Below are positions 24,374-33,844 of a stretch of DNA of 64,000 bases, piece after piece. Source of the stretch: CAYRAV01 sp964422365 (GTDB lineage: Bacteria > Bacillota > Clostridia > Lachnospirales > Lachnospiraceae); assembly GCA_964422365.1 (NCBI GenBank), contig CAYRAV010000004.1, positions 28,753 through 92,752 on the forward strand, read 5' to 3'. The position numbers and the translations under genes were made by a program. The notes beneath the pieces were generated by a model, which saw only the letters and a list, made by a program, of their open reading frames with translations, had not been told where the DNA came from and searched no databases. Each line of letters starts with the position of its first letter. Positions within the stretch are counted from its first letter, which is position 1.

Positions 24374-24943
24374 TTACACATTCCCATTTACAAAATTTTC
24401 AATCAATCGCTTTCCATGCTGGGTATAAATAGATTCTGGATGAAACTGCAAACCGGCAATTGGATATTCGTTATGTCTGATTGCCATTATTTCTCCATCC
24501 TCTGTCTTTGCCAGTACTTTTAGGCAATCTGGTATTGTTTCTTCTAAAACTGCAAGGGAATGGTATCTTGCAATCTTAATTGGAGAAGAAATCCCTTTAA
24601 AAATTCCAGTTCCATCATGATGAATAACAGATTGTTTTCCATGCAGTATCTGCTTTGCATAGGATACTGTTGCACCAAAAGCAGCACCAATACATTGATG
24701 TCCCAGACAAATGCCAAGTATTGGCTTTTTGCCTGCAAAATGTCTGATAACCTCTAAACAAATGCCTGCTTCTTTGGGACTTTTTGGTCCTGGAGAAATT
24801 ACAATCCTATCCGGATTCATCTGCTCTATCTCTTCTATCGTTATTTTATCATTACGTACTACTTTTATGTCTGGTTCAAATGTTCCAAAATACTGGTACA
24901 AATTGTAAGTAAATGAATCATAGTTGTCGATTAATAAAATCAT
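24374..24943 (-). CDS. trpG: Anthranilate synthase glutamine amidotransferase subunit
   Basis: 189 residues, class I glutaminase. LLIDNYDSFTYNL opens the chain, nucleophile Cys in GICLGHQCIG, and His/Glu in FHPESIYT. Supplies ammonia to TrpE; could also serve PabB, as single-domain TrpG/PabA proteins do. The start overlaps the trpE stop by 4 bp with GAGGAGG inside trpE. It is not fused to TrpD. Confidence 0.95.
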   Translation of the reverse strand: MILLIDNYDSFTYNLYQYFGTFEPDIKVVRNDKITIEEIEQMNPDRIVISPGPKSPKEAGICLEVIRHFAGKKPILGICLGHQCIGAAFGATVSYAKQILHGKQSVIHHDGTGIFKGISSPIKIARYHSLAVLEETIPDCLKVLAKTEDGEIMAIRHNEYPIAGLQFHPESIYTQHGKRLIENFVNGNV

Positions 24944-26349
24944 AAGTGTTCCTCCTCTACCAATGTCTTTGCAAGTGCCATTACTTTATTACAACATTCA
25001 TTGTATTCCTTTTCTGGTACGGAATCTAATACAATTCCAGCTCCCGCTTGTAAATACACTTGATTTCCCTTTTTAATCATCGTACGAATGGTAATGCAGA
25101 AATCCATATTTCCATCAAATGCAAGATACCCTGTTGCACCGCCATATAATCCTCTGCGATTGACTTCTAATTCATCGATAATTTCCATTGCTCTGATTTT
25201 CGGTGCACCACTTAATGTACCTGCTGGCAAAAAGGATGCAATCAAATCGATTGGATGTGATTCGCCATGCTTCTTTCCTTCTACCAAAGAAACAATATGC
25301 ATCACATGAGAGTAATTTTGTACACTCATAAACTGATTGACTTTTACAGTCCCAAATTCTGCAATACGTCCCATATCATTTCTTGCCAGATCAACTAACA
25401 TTACATGTTCTGCGCGTTCTTTTTCATCTGACAATAAATCTGCTTTTAATATCTCATCTTCTTCTTTGTCTTTTCCTCTTGGCCTTGTTCCGGCAATCGG
25501 GCAGGTATAGACATTATTTTCTGTCTGCTTTACTAACATTTCCGGTGAACTTCCAATAATTTCAAACTCTCCAAAATTCAAATAATATAGATATGGTGAT
25601 GGATTTAATACTCGTAATTCTTCATACAATTCCAAACCATTTCTTTCTGTTTCCACTGTCCACCTCTGCGAAAGTACAGTCTGGAAAATGTGTCCTTCCA
25701 CAATATATTCTTTGATTTTTTCCACTTTCCTGCTATATTCTTCTAAAGTATCTGACTTCTTTACAATTTTCCCATCATGGTGATACCTGCTTTTCGTATC
25801 TTTCACAAAACCATCTAAAGTTTCCTGTAGCATTTCTTTTATCTGTGCCATAGCTTTGGCTCTGCCCTCTTCTGTATCTTCCTCTAAAACAACTCCTGTC
25901 ATAGTTTCTGCTACATGGTCCATTACAATAAATTCTTTTGTAAACATCAACTGAATATTTTCTATTCCAATTTCATCTGGGTTATTATCCGGCAATTCTT
26001 CTGTATAACGAATAAAATCATATCCAAGACTTCCAATTAATCCTCCAATAAATGCAAGTTCTCCATCATCTTTTGTGACATCAAATTCACTGTAATATTC
26101 TTTTAAACATTCTAGCGGGTTCCCTTCTCTTATTTCCTCTGTACCATCCCGTTTTTCAATAACCAGACTGTTCCCTTTAGAATACAGAATCTCTGCCGGC
26201 TCTTTTCCAAAAATGGAATATCTTCCATTGTTTTTATCATAACTTTCTAATAGAAATCCTGTTTTGTTTCCCACAAAACTTTTATACAATCCTAATGTTG
26301 TTTCTTCTACAATACTAACCGTTTTTTTGTACGCTCTATATTTTCGCAT
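24940..26349 (-). CDS. trpE: Anthranilate synthase component I
   Basis: 469 residues from ATG 26349 (MRKYRAYKKTVS), which has AAAGGAG 9 nt upstream; the longer frame to 26403 runs back into the T-box terminator and is rejected. N-terminal LLES motif (FLLESYD) marks the tryptophan feedback site. Chorismate-binding core: FQTVLSQRW, SPEMLV, PIAGTRPRG, DLARNDMGRIA, LSGAPKIRAMEII and YGGATGYLAFDGNMD. With TrpG makes anthranilate. First gene of the operon, controlled by the T-box upstream and probably by Trp feedback. Confidence 0.97.
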   Translation of the reverse strand: MRKYRAYKKTVSIVEETTLGLYKSFVGNKTGFLLESYDKNNGRYSIFGKEPAEILYSKGNSLVIEKRDGTEEIREGNPLECLKEYYSEFDVTKDDGELAFIGGLIGSLGYDFIRYTEELPDNNPDEIGIENIQLMFTKEFIVMDHVAETMTGVVLEEDTEEGRAKAMAQIKEMLQETLDGFVKDTKSRYHHDGKIVKKSDTLEEYSRKVEKIKEYIVEGHIFQTVLSQRWTVETERNGLELYEELRVLNPSPYLYYLNFGEFEIIGSSPEMLVKQTENNVYTCPIAGTRPRGKDKEEDEILKADLLSDEKERAEHVMLVDLARNDMGRIAEFGTVKVNQFMSVQNYSHVMHIVSLVEGKKHGESHPIDLIASFLPAGTLSGAPKIRAMEIIDELEVNRRGLYGGATGYLAFDGNMDFCITIRTMIKKGNQVYLQAGAGIVLDSVPEKEYNECCNKVMALAKTLVEEEHL

Positions 26350-26378
26350 ACATTCAGCTCCTTTCAAATTTATGATAC

Positions 26379-26870
26379 AAAAAATCCCTAATAGTCTTTG
26401 CATCTTACTCTGCGAAAACTATCAGGGACGAATCTGCTCGTGGTGCCACCCAAATTCTATCAATTTATTGGTCAATCTATGTGCATTGCTGAATTTTTCC
26501 ATTCTGCCCTTGAAAAATTTTTTTATTTACATTTAGAACTCTGGAACTATTTATCCAAAACTAACTAGAAATCCTAAGTAAATAAAAAAATATTTTCCGA
26601 AACCGGAAAATATCTGCCACCAATTCTATGATACTCTGTGGATACGGAAATAACAAATGATCTCGATATCCTGTCTCTATAACGCTAGACCTGCGTCGCA
26701 AGCTACTGATATCATATTTACATATGACATGTTCGCCTTTGCATCTCATGAACCCATTCCTATCAGATTTCCATATTGGTTTCCACCATTCCCAACTCTC
26801 TGTAATGTACCTTCTGAAAGTACTCTCTTCAATCATCGATTTTACATCATGCCAATATTTAATTTTAATC
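26379..26870 (-). promoter_or_regulatory. Tryptophan T-box riboswitch with two terminators
   Basis: On the minus strand, stem I has AGAGAGTTGGGAATGG and AAACCAATATGG, then the specifier loop GGAATGGGTTC, with UGG (26754-26756) as Trp specifier codon. Downstream comes TAGAATTGGTGGCA directly followed by a terminator hairpin (26590-26613 stem ATATTTTCCG / CGGAAAATAT plus a T-run). Then a second, canonical core GAATTTGGGTGGCACCAC (near 26441-26458) and a second terminator (26379-26428) just before trpE. Uncharged tRNA-Trp should allow readthrough. The first core is degenerate. Confidence 0.92.
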
Positions 26871-26877
26871 TTTTTCT

Positions 26878-26906
26878 ATTCTATCACTTATGATATAAAA
26901 TGTCAA
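26878..26906 (-). promoter_or_regulatory. Sigma-A promoter of the trp operon
   Basis: TTGACA (26901-26906), a 17-bp spacer and TAGAAT (26878-26883) on the minus strand: a perfect -35 and a near-consensus -10 about 20 nt ahead of T-box stem I. Confidence 0.88.
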
Positions 26907-26934
26907 TTATTTTTTAGAAAAACTGAAAATTAGT

Positions 26935-27000
26935 GTTACAGTTCAGCCTTGCCATTCATAATTTGCCTCAGTATGCTTTCATAACTTACATAGAACATGA
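26935..27000. repeat. Short family B fragment
   Basis: TGTTACAGTTCAGCCTTGCCATTCATAA matches the family B left end, after which similarity fades. Nothing else is apparent between the trp promoter and 27095. Confidence 0.5.
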
Positions 27001-27094
27001 AAAATCGAAACATTTAACAGCATATCCATCTAAAATCCTGCTGTATACAATTGACATCAAATTTGCAATGCTGTTAACAGAAAGGGTATCTAAT

Positions 27095-27133
27095 AAAAAC
27101 CGTTTTCTGTTCTCATGACAAAAAACGGTTTTT
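27095..27133 (-). terminator. Terminator of the Lys/Ala-rich protein gene
   Basis: AAAAACCGTTTT and AAAACGGTTTTT pair with a 15-nt loop and flanking A/T runs, directly after the stop of the gene at 27155. Confidence 0.75.
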
Positions 27134-27154
27134 CCATTCTTTCATTACTATTTA

Positions 27155-27829
27155 CTATAAATTAAAATCTCCTGCTGCACTTTCATTTACAACAAAATAA
27201 ACTTTTCCTTCCTCAGGTTTTACATAAAATGCAATGTCATTTAAATCTTTCTTTGCTTTGCCCCATTCCTTTGTCCAGATTTCTTCTACTTTTGCTTTGT
27301 AATCTTCTTCTGAAATGACATCTTCTCTATTACTATACTGCACTACAACTTTTGTATTCACTTTTGCAACAGTTTTCGCAGTAGTTGTTTTCTTCTCAGC
27401 AGTTGTCTTTTTAGCTGTTGCTGCCTTCTTAGCTGTTGCTGTTTCTTCCTTTTCTTCTGCCTTCTTAGCTGCTGCTGTTTTCTTAGTTGCTGCTGTTTCT
27501 TTCTTTTCTTCTGTCTTCTTAGCTGCTGCTGTTTCTTTCTTTTCTTCTGCCTTTTTAGCTGCTGCTGTTTTATTCTCTTCTGCCTTCTTAGCTGCTGCTG
27601 TTGTCTTCTTGGCTGTTGTTTCTTTCTTATCTTCTGTCTTCTTAGCCGCTGCTGTTGTTGTCTTCTTAGCTGCTGTTGTTTTATTCTCTTCTGTCTTCTT
27701 AGTTGTTGTTTCTTTTTTGGCTGTCTCTTTCTTTGTTGTTGTTTTCTTGGCAGTTACTGCCTCTGGCTTTACAGCCGCTTCTTTTTCTGCATTCACTGCT
27801 GTACTTTTCTTTGTTGTACTCTGTTCCAT
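27155..27829 (-). CDS. DUF6465-type protein with long Lys/Ala-rich region
   Basis: 224 residues from ATG 27829 (MEQSTTKK), chosen because GGGAGG lies 8 nt upstream; the open frame extends to 27853. Residues about 5-160 are repeats of KKTAAAKKAEEKKE type, strongly basic and histone-H1-like in composition. The C-terminal 60 residues are folded-looking (VVQYSNREDVISEEDYKAKV, WTKEWGKAKKDLNDIAFY, KVYFVVNESAAGDF), matching DUF6465. That C-terminal domain is of unknown function. Nucleic-acid or polyanion binding is inferred only from charge. No signal peptide. Confidence 0.8.
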   Translation of the reverse strand: MEQSTTKKSTAVNAEKEAAVKPEAVTAKKTTTKKETAKKETTTKKTEENKTTAAKKTTTAAAKKTEDKKETTAKKTTAAAKKAEENKTAAAKKAEEKKETAAAKKTEEKKETAATKKTAAAKKAEEKEETATAKKAATAKKTTAEKKTTTAKTVAKVNTKVVVQYSNREDVISEEDYKAKVEEIWTKEWGKAKKDLNDIAFYVKPEEGKVYFVVNESAAGDFNL

Positions 27830-28293
27830 AATAATTTCCTCCCAAATAACCAATACTCATATTTTGTACAAACTATCAATCACAAATCTGCTTATATCCA
27901 GTAGTCGTGAACTGCCCTGTGCAGCCTTAACCTGCCCTCTAAATCCAGCAGGAATTATGACCACCTTATTTCAACACAAAGAATACAAGTACTTTTTTAT
28001 CTTGTTACTCTTACATGTTCTATATTCATGTTTTTGAAGATTAGATAACATCCTACAATTTTTCGAATACTATATTTTCTTTTTAGAATTTTTCTCATTT
28101 CAAATCCATGAAATATATTTTAATTTGATAATACCTCTATTTTCAATCTTTTGCAAGTATTTTTTTTCTTTTTTAATAATTTTTTACTTTTCTTTTTTAT
28201 AAAAAAGAATTATAATAGATACAATAATGTATGATAGGTAATTGTAATACTATAATTATCTTTTCATAACAAATAAAGAAAGGATGTAATAAT

Positions 28294-28599
28294 ATGAAAA
28301 AATTTCTTAAGTTTCTGGCAAGTTTAGTTGCTATTGTATCAGTCATTGGCGGTGCATATTATGTTGTAAAAAACTTTATCTTAAAGGATGATGATGACGA
28401 TTTTGATGAATTTGATGATGACTTTGACGATTTTGATGATGATACCCCTTCTGACAATCGTGGATATGTCACTTTGAATCCTGATGAACCAGAGGCTGAT
28501 ACAGAACAGGAAAAAGCTGACACCAATGAAGCTGATGAAAATGCTGAAGCTGATACAACTGATGAAAAAGAAGAGAATGATTTTATCATTGAAGAATAG
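28294..28599 (+). CDS. Small membrane-anchored, extremely acidic protein
   Basis: 101 residues. Residues 6-28 (KFLASLVAIVSVIGGAYYVV) are one membrane span after a Lys-rich start; residues 32-52 are an Asp/Phe run (DDDDDFDEFDDDFDDFDDD) and the rest is Glu/Asp/Thr-rich. GAAAGGATG lies upstream and TATAAT at 28211-28216 may be the -10. No known family recognised. It is divergent from the strongly basic gene at 27155; Ca2+ or polycation binding is only a compositional guess. Confidence 0.75.
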   Translation: MKKFLKFLASLVAIVSVIGGAYYVVKNFILKDDDDDFDEFDDDFDDFDDDTPSDNRGYVTLNPDEPEADTEQEKADTNEADENAEADTTDEKEENDFIIEE

Positions 28600-28633
28600 T
28601 TTCTTCTTTTCCAAAGTATAAGAAAACATAACA

Positions 28634-28766
28634 AATGTAACAGTTCAGCTATACCATTCATACCTTATTTTTTAGTACGAATCACATCCATTGTGTTATA
28701 CTCTGACGAATATAATTTGCCAGAATATACATTTTGAGCAAAAAAGTTATGGTATTCATAACATGC
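28634..28766. repeat. Family B repeat, partial
   Basis: Starts TGTAACAGTTCAGCTATACC, then ATTCATACCTTATTTTTTAG, ATCACATCCATTG and TTGCCAGAATATACATTTTG, all family B words, and stops before the terminator at 28772. Confidence 0.7.
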
Positions 28767-28771
28767 TCTAT

Positions 28772-28815
28772 AAAATAACAGATGAGCAATAAATCTGCTC
28801 ATCTGTTATTTTATT
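28772..28815. terminator. Bidirectional terminator between convergent genes
   Basis: AAATAACAGATGAGCA / TGCTCATCTGTTATTT is a perfect 16-bp stem with A-run and T-run on either side. It serves the acidic protein gene (+) and pfkA (-). Confidence 0.92.
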
Positions 28816-28834
28816 TTGTCAAAATCTTCATCCA

Positions 28835-29812
28835 TTATTTTCTTGATAAATTCTTAGCCATTTCATACATATATTCATCAATACCCTTATTCATGGCTAA
28901 CGCTTCTTCAATATCATAATCTACAAATTCACCGTTTCTGTATCCTACTACTCTGTTAGATTGTCCTTCACATAACAAATCTACTGCTTTTGCCCCCATC
29001 GCTGATGCATACACTCTATCTTTACATGTTGGACTTCCACCACGTTGGATATGCCCAATAATTGTTGCTCTTGTCTCTACACCTGTGGCTTCCTCAATTC
29101 TTTTCGCCATTCCATAAGAATCACCAATACCTTCTGCATTGATTATAATGTGATGTTTCTTTCCAAGTTTTTTCTTTGCAAGAATATTATCAATAATTGT
29201 CTGCTCATTATAATCATATTTTTCTTTTATTAAAATATCTTCTGCACCATTTGCAATACCACACCATAATGCAATATATCCTGCTTCTCTTCCCATAACT
29301 TCAATAATACTGCATCTTTCATGAGATGTGGATGTATCACGTACTTTATCGATTGCTTCCATTGCTGTATTTACAGCTGTATCAAAACCAATTGTATATT
29401 CTGTACATGCAATATCAAGGTCGATTGTTCCTGGAAGACCTACTGTATTGATACCTTGCGCTGCAAGTTTCTTTGCACCCTGGAAAGATCCGTCACCACC
29501 AATAACAACTAATCCGTCAATGCCATGCTTTCTACAGATTTCTGCACCTTTTTTCTGGTATTCCAATTCTTTAAATTCCAAGCAGCGGGCTGTATAAAGA
29601 ATGGTTCCGCCCCTTTGGATGGTATCTGCAACACTTTTTGCATCCATGTCAATAATGTCTTCTTCTAACAGACCTGCATAACCTCTCTTAATACCTTTTA
29701 CTTTTTTTCCTTTGGATAATGCAGTTCTTACAACAGCTCTGATTGCTGCATTCATCCCTGGTGCATCTCCTCCACTTGTTAATACTCCAATTGTATTAAT
29801 TTCCTTTGACAT
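28835..29812 (-). CDS. pfkA: ATP-dependent 6-phosphofructokinase
   Basis: 325 residues from ATG 29812 (MSKEINTIGVLTSGGDAPGM); GGAGG is 8 nt upstream, so the ATG at 29827 is not used. Phosphorylates fructose 6-phosphate. GGDAPGMNAAIRAVVR is the ATP loop, GGDGSFQGA the Gly/Asp pair, PGTIDLDI the catalytic Asp segment, and MGREAGYIAL the substrate loop. PGTIDLDI in place of the usual PGTIDNDI is noteworthy: the Asn between catalytic-loop residues is Leu. Follows dnaE by 80 bp in the same direction. Confidence 0.95.
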   Translation of the reverse strand: MSKEINTIGVLTSGGDAPGMNAAIRAVVRTALSKGKKVKGIKRGYAGLLEEDIIDMDAKSVADTIQRGGTILYTARCLEFKELEYQKKGAEICRKHGIDGLVVIGGDGSFQGAKKLAAQGINTVGLPGTIDLDIACTEYTIGFDTAVNTAMEAIDKVRDTSTSHERCSIIEVMGREAGYIALWCGIANGAEDILIKEKYDYNEQTIIDNILAKKKLGKKHHIIINAEGIGDSYGMAKRIEEATGVETRATIIGHIQRGGSPTCKDRVYASAMGAKAVDLLCEGQSNRVVGYRNGEFVDYDIEEALAMNKGIDEYMYEMAKNLSRK

Positions 29813-29893
29813 TTCCTGTACCTCCATTGTATCTTATAATATAAAATAAGTATTTTTTAAAATTGTCTACTGATACTAATATTACCTCTTTTT

Positions 29894-32800
29894 TCATCTT
29901 TTTTCAATACTCTTTTGTATAACTTTTATATTTTCTTTTGAATATAAAGCCTCTAACTGCCCCATTAATTCAGTTTCCAGACTGACGTTTCTATTCATTG
30001 GAAGTTTTTTTATTACTTTCTCTTTTCTACAGTAAATACATACTCTGTTATTTCCTTCAAAAGGAAGAAGTGTCCTTAAAAGTCTCTCTTCTTCTCCCAT
30101 GTACTGTTTCTTGTCTTCAAACTGAATCCAAAGCTCACCTGGTATTGTGGAGAATGGTATGATTTCCTGACAGATTAATTTTGCCGGTTTATCTTCTTCT
30201 ACATTTACCCGTCCGCGAATCAATACTTTCTGATCTTCTTCTAAATATACACGATATTTATCATAATCTCTTGGAAAAACAATAACCTCCACCGTACCAT
30301 ACAAATCTTCTAATGTAAGAAATGCCATCAAACTGTTAGTACGAGTTGTTTTCACTGTTTTCGCCATAATCATTCCACCTATTACAACACTTTCGCCATC
30401 ATACAACTTGTTTTCCTTCCCAGAATCCTCTGTTTCTTCATTTAAAAATTCCAAAGACTTATGTGTAATATTTTTTTCTATCAATTCCTGATATTCCTCT
30501 AACGGATGTCCGCTAATATAAATGCCAAGAACTTCTTTTTCATAAGCCAATAACTCCTCTCTTGGGAATTCTTCTACATTTGGAAATGGTATTTTGTCCT
30601 GTTTCTTTAGCTCTGTATCTTCTGCTGCAAAATCAAATAGTGTCATCTGACCAGTCATAGAATCTTTTTTCTCACGATTGACCTGCTCTAATATCTTATT
30701 ATAAATTAAAAACTTCTGATTTCTATTTCCTTCCAACCCATCAAGGGCACCGCTTTTGATAAAGCCTTCCATAGATTTTTTATTAATTTCCTTTGTAGAC
30801 AATCGTTTCATAAAGTCTTTCATATCTTTATATTTTCCATTCATCTCTCGTTCCTGTACAATGGCATCAATAATTGGTTTCCCAATTCCTTTAATGGCAG
30901 AAAGACCATATCGAATTTTCTTTTCGATTCCCTGCCCGGTCTGTTCTGTAGACACAGAAAAATTTCCTTCTCCTTCATTTACATCAGGCGGAAGTACATC
31001 AATACCCATAACATTTCTGCAGGTCATAATATATTCCGATACTTTTGTGGTATTGCCTAAAACCGATGTCATAAGTGCCGCCATAAATTCCACCGGATAA
31101 TAACATTTTAGCCATGCTGTCTGATAGGCAACTACTGCATAACAGGCTGCATGGGATTTATTAAATGCATATTTTGCAAAGTCAATCATTTCATCATAAA
31201 CTTTATTCGCTACCTGCTCTGAAATTCCATTGGCAATACAGCCTTTTACTCCTTCTTTCTCATTGCCATAGACAAAATTCTGGCGCTCCTTTTCCATCAC
31301 TGCTGCTTTTTTCTTAGACATGGCACGTCGTACTAAATCACTCCTCCCATAGCTGTAACCTGCTAAATCCCTTACAATCTGCATAACCTGTTCCTGATAT
31401 ACAATACAGCCATAGGTTGGTTCTAAGATAGGAATTAATTCCTCACAATCATAGCTTACGCTGTTCTGGTTATTTTTTCCCTGAATGTATTTGGGAATAA
31501 AATCCATCGGTCCCGGACGATATAGGGAAATTCCCGCAATGACATCTTCTAAATTCTCTGGTTTCAATTCTTTCATAAAGTTTTTCATACCAGCACTTTC
31601 AAGCTGAAACACACCTTCTGTCTTACCGGAACCTATCATATGAAATACATTTGCATCATTATAATCTATATTCTGAATATCTAACTTTTCTTCTTCGCTC
31701 CTGTCTTTATTTACCAATCTGACTGCATCCTGTATTACAGTTAAGGTTCGAAGTCCCAAAAAATCCATCTTCAATAAACCCAGTTCCTCTAAAGTTGTCA
31801 TAGTAAACTGGGTAGTAATTTTGTCATCTGCTGCTTTGGATAATGGCACATATTCATCCACTGATTTTTGGCTGATTACCACTCCTGCTGCATGCATGGA
31901 GGTATGTCTTGGCAGCCCTTCTAAACGCATTGCCATATCAATCAAATTTCTGGTCTGCTCATCTTTATGATATAACTCTTTCAGTTCTTTATTCTGTTCT
32001 AATGCTTTTCCTATGGTAATTCCCAGCTCTGTAGGTATCATTTTTGCCACACTGTCCACATAACTGTAGGGCAGGTCAAGGACACGTCCCACATCCCGAA
32101 TAACCATTTTTGCTGCCATTGTTCCAAATGTTACAATCTGTACTACTCTGTCCTTTCCATATTTTTCAACTACATAGTCAATCACCTTTTGTCTTCTCTC
32201 ATAACAAAAATCAATGTCAATATCAGGCATAGTCAATCGTTCTGGATTTAAGAAACGCTCAAACAGCAAATTGTATTTAATGGGGTCAATATCTGTAATC
32301 CTCAAACTATATGCAACAATACTTCCAGCCGCAGAGCCCCTTCCCGGTCCTACCATAATATTATGGTCTTTTGCATATTTGATAAAATCCCACACAATTA
32401 AAAAATAATCTACAAAACCCATACTATGAATGGTATCTAACTCATATTGCAGTCTCTGATGCAATTCCTCAGTAGGATTAAGATATCTCTCTTTTAATCC
32501 CTCTTTACACAATTTCTGCAGATATTCCCATGCAGTATATCCATCTGGCACATCAAAACGAGGCAGTTTATATTCTCCAAATACAATCTCTACCTTACAT
32601 CGTTCTGCAATTTTATGTGTATTTTCTAATGCCTCTTTTGCATAAGGAAATAATGTCTCCATTTCTTCCGGAGATTTTAAATAGTACTGTCCTCCATCAT
32701 AACGCATTCTATTTTCGTCTGTTACTTTTTTCTGTGTTTGAATACATAATAAAATATCATGAGACGCCGCATCTGTATCATAAATATAATGAATATCATT

Positions 32801-33412
32801 TGTTGCCACCATAGGAATCTTTGTTTCTTCATGCATGCGCAAAAGTCCCTGATTAACTGTCTGCTGTTCTGGTATGCCATGGTCCTGCAATTCAAGATAA
32901 AAATGCTCCTCACCAAACATGTTCTGTAGTTTCAGTGCTTCTTTTTTTGCCTCTTCATACAATCCTTTTCTCAAATGGCTTGCAACAATTCCCGCCAGAC
33001 AAGCACTTAATGCAATAATACCCTCATGATATTTTTCTAATACTTCATAATCTACCCTTGGCTTATAATAAAATCCTTCTGTAAATCCTGCTGATACAAT
33101 TTTTATTAAATTGGCATATCCCAGATCATTTTCTGCTAACAATACAAGATGATAGTATCTTTCTTCATTACTCCCTAACTCTCTGTCAAACCGTGAATTA
33201 GGTGCCACATATACTTCACAGCCAATAATAGGACGAATCCCTGCTTCCTTTGCCTCTTTATAGAAATCTATAACCCCATACATCACACCGTGGTCAGTAA
33301 TTGCAATACTGTCCATACCAAGCTCCTTTGTTCTTGCAATCAGTTCTTTAATCTTACTAGAACCGTCTAATAAGCTATACTCTGTATGTACATGTAAATG
33401 TGTAAAATTCAT
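29894..33412 (-). CDS. dnaE: DNA polymerase III alpha subunit
   Basis: 1172 residues, full length for bacterial DnaE. N-terminal PHP domain (LHVHTEYSLLDGSSKI, ITDHGVMYG), palm with catalytic PDIDIDFCYERR, thumb and fingers with GPGRGSAAGS and KSHAACYAVVAYQTAWLK, then helix-hairpin-helix (YGLSAIKGIG) and the C-terminal OB fold (VVIGGMIMAKTVKT). No proofreading exonuclease insert, so it is DnaE, not PolC. AAAGGAATATAAA precedes ATG. In Firmicutes DnaE works beside PolC in primer extension. Confidence 0.96.
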   Translation of the reverse strand: MNFTHLHVHTEYSLLDGSSKIKELIARTKELGMDSIAITDHGVMYGVIDFYKEAKEAGIRPIIGCEVYVAPNSRFDRELGSNEERYYHLVLLAENDLGYANLIKIVSAGFTEGFYYKPRVDYEVLEKYHEGIIALSACLAGIVASHLRKGLYEEAKKEALKLQNMFGEEHFYLELQDHGIPEQQTVNQGLLRMHEETKIPMVATNDIHYIYDTDAASHDILLCIQTQKKVTDENRMRYDGGQYYLKSPEEMETLFPYAKEALENTHKIAERCKVEIVFGEYKLPRFDVPDGYTAWEYLQKLCKEGLKERYLNPTEELHQRLQYELDTIHSMGFVDYFLIVWDFIKYAKDHNIMVGPGRGSAAGSIVAYSLRITDIDPIKYNLLFERFLNPERLTMPDIDIDFCYERRQKVIDYVVEKYGKDRVVQIVTFGTMAAKMVIRDVGRVLDLPYSYVDSVAKMIPTELGITIGKALEQNKELKELYHKDEQTRNLIDMAMRLEGLPRHTSMHAAGVVISQKSVDEYVPLSKAADDKITTQFTMTTLEELGLLKMDFLGLRTLTVIQDAVRLVNKDRSEEEKLDIQNIDYNDANVFHMIGSGKTEGVFQLESAGMKNFMKELKPENLEDVIAGISLYRPGPMDFIPKYIQGKNNQNSVSYDCEELIPILEPTYGCIVYQEQVMQIVRDLAGYSYGRSDLVRRAMSKKKAAVMEKERQNFVYGNEKEGVKGCIANGISEQVANKVYDEMIDFAKYAFNKSHAACYAVVAYQTAWLKCYYPVEFMAALMTSVLGNTTKVSEYIMTCRNVMGIDVLPPDVNEGEGNFSVSTEQTGQGIEKKIRYGLSAIKGIGKPIIDAIVQEREMNGKYKDMKDFMKRLSTKEINKKSMEGFIKSGALDGLEGNRNQKFLIYNKILEQVNREKKDSMTGQMTLFDFAAEDTELKKQDKIPFPNVEEFPREELLAYEKEVLGIYISGHPLEEYQELIEKNITHKSLEFLNEETEDSGKENKLYDGESVVIGGMIMAKTVKTTRTNSLMAFLTLEDLYGTVEVIVFPRDYDKYRVYLEEDQKVLIRGRVNVEEDKPAKLICQEIIPFSTIPGELWIQFEDKKQYMGEEERLLRTLLPFEGNNRVCIYCRKEKVIKKLPMNRNVSLETELMGQLEALYSKENIKVIQKSIEKR

Positions 33413-33616
33413 TTTATATTCCTTTCTAATCTGCTTTTACAAAGCTGCCCACACAAAATAATAAGCAAGCCACTCTCATTTAACACCACAAACTCAAAAA
33501 GCAGATTTTATTCATGATTTAAAGCTGCAAAAAGAGCCACTTTTTTAGAAAGTTTACCACTCCCCAAACTGTAGCTCTTTATCTCTAAAACTCTCATTTC
33601 CTATATTTATTTTGAT

Positions 33617-33842
33617 TACAGTTTAACCATACAGAAATGGTTGTACAATCTGCACATAAAAATGTACTTACTAAGTGCAGATTGTACAATCATTTCTATA
33701 GGGCAGACACCTGTCATAAATAATTTTTCAGCGAATTAATAGCTTTTCTGATACAATATATTCCCAAAAACGATACCCATCCGGATATATGGGTGTGCTT
33801 TGCACTGGAATATGATATACGAATGATATGGATGAACGATTA
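33617..33842. repeat. Family B repeat with internal long hairpin (33413-33844 gap)
   Basis: Starts ATTACAGTTTAACCATACAG and carries TTCTATAGGGCAGACACC and GTGTGCTTTGCACTGG like the copy at 14854. GATTGTACAA / TTGTACAATC parts (33644-33693) give an added hairpin. No gene lies between dnaE and the HPr-like gene. Confidence 0.65.
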
Positions 33843-33844
33843 AC

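Noticed and set aside
26561..26836. Trp-rich ORF (ESWEWWKPIW) that looks like a trp leader peptide
   Set aside because: It lies exactly across T-box stem I and the first terminator. The GGTGG-type words conserved in T-box RNA create the Trp codons, and there is no ribosome site. The UGG specifier explains Trp control.
27315..28037. 240-codon hydrophobic plus-strand ORF
   Set aside because: It is the antisense shadow of the Lys/Ala-rich repeats; Val/Phe/Ala runs come from the reversed codons.
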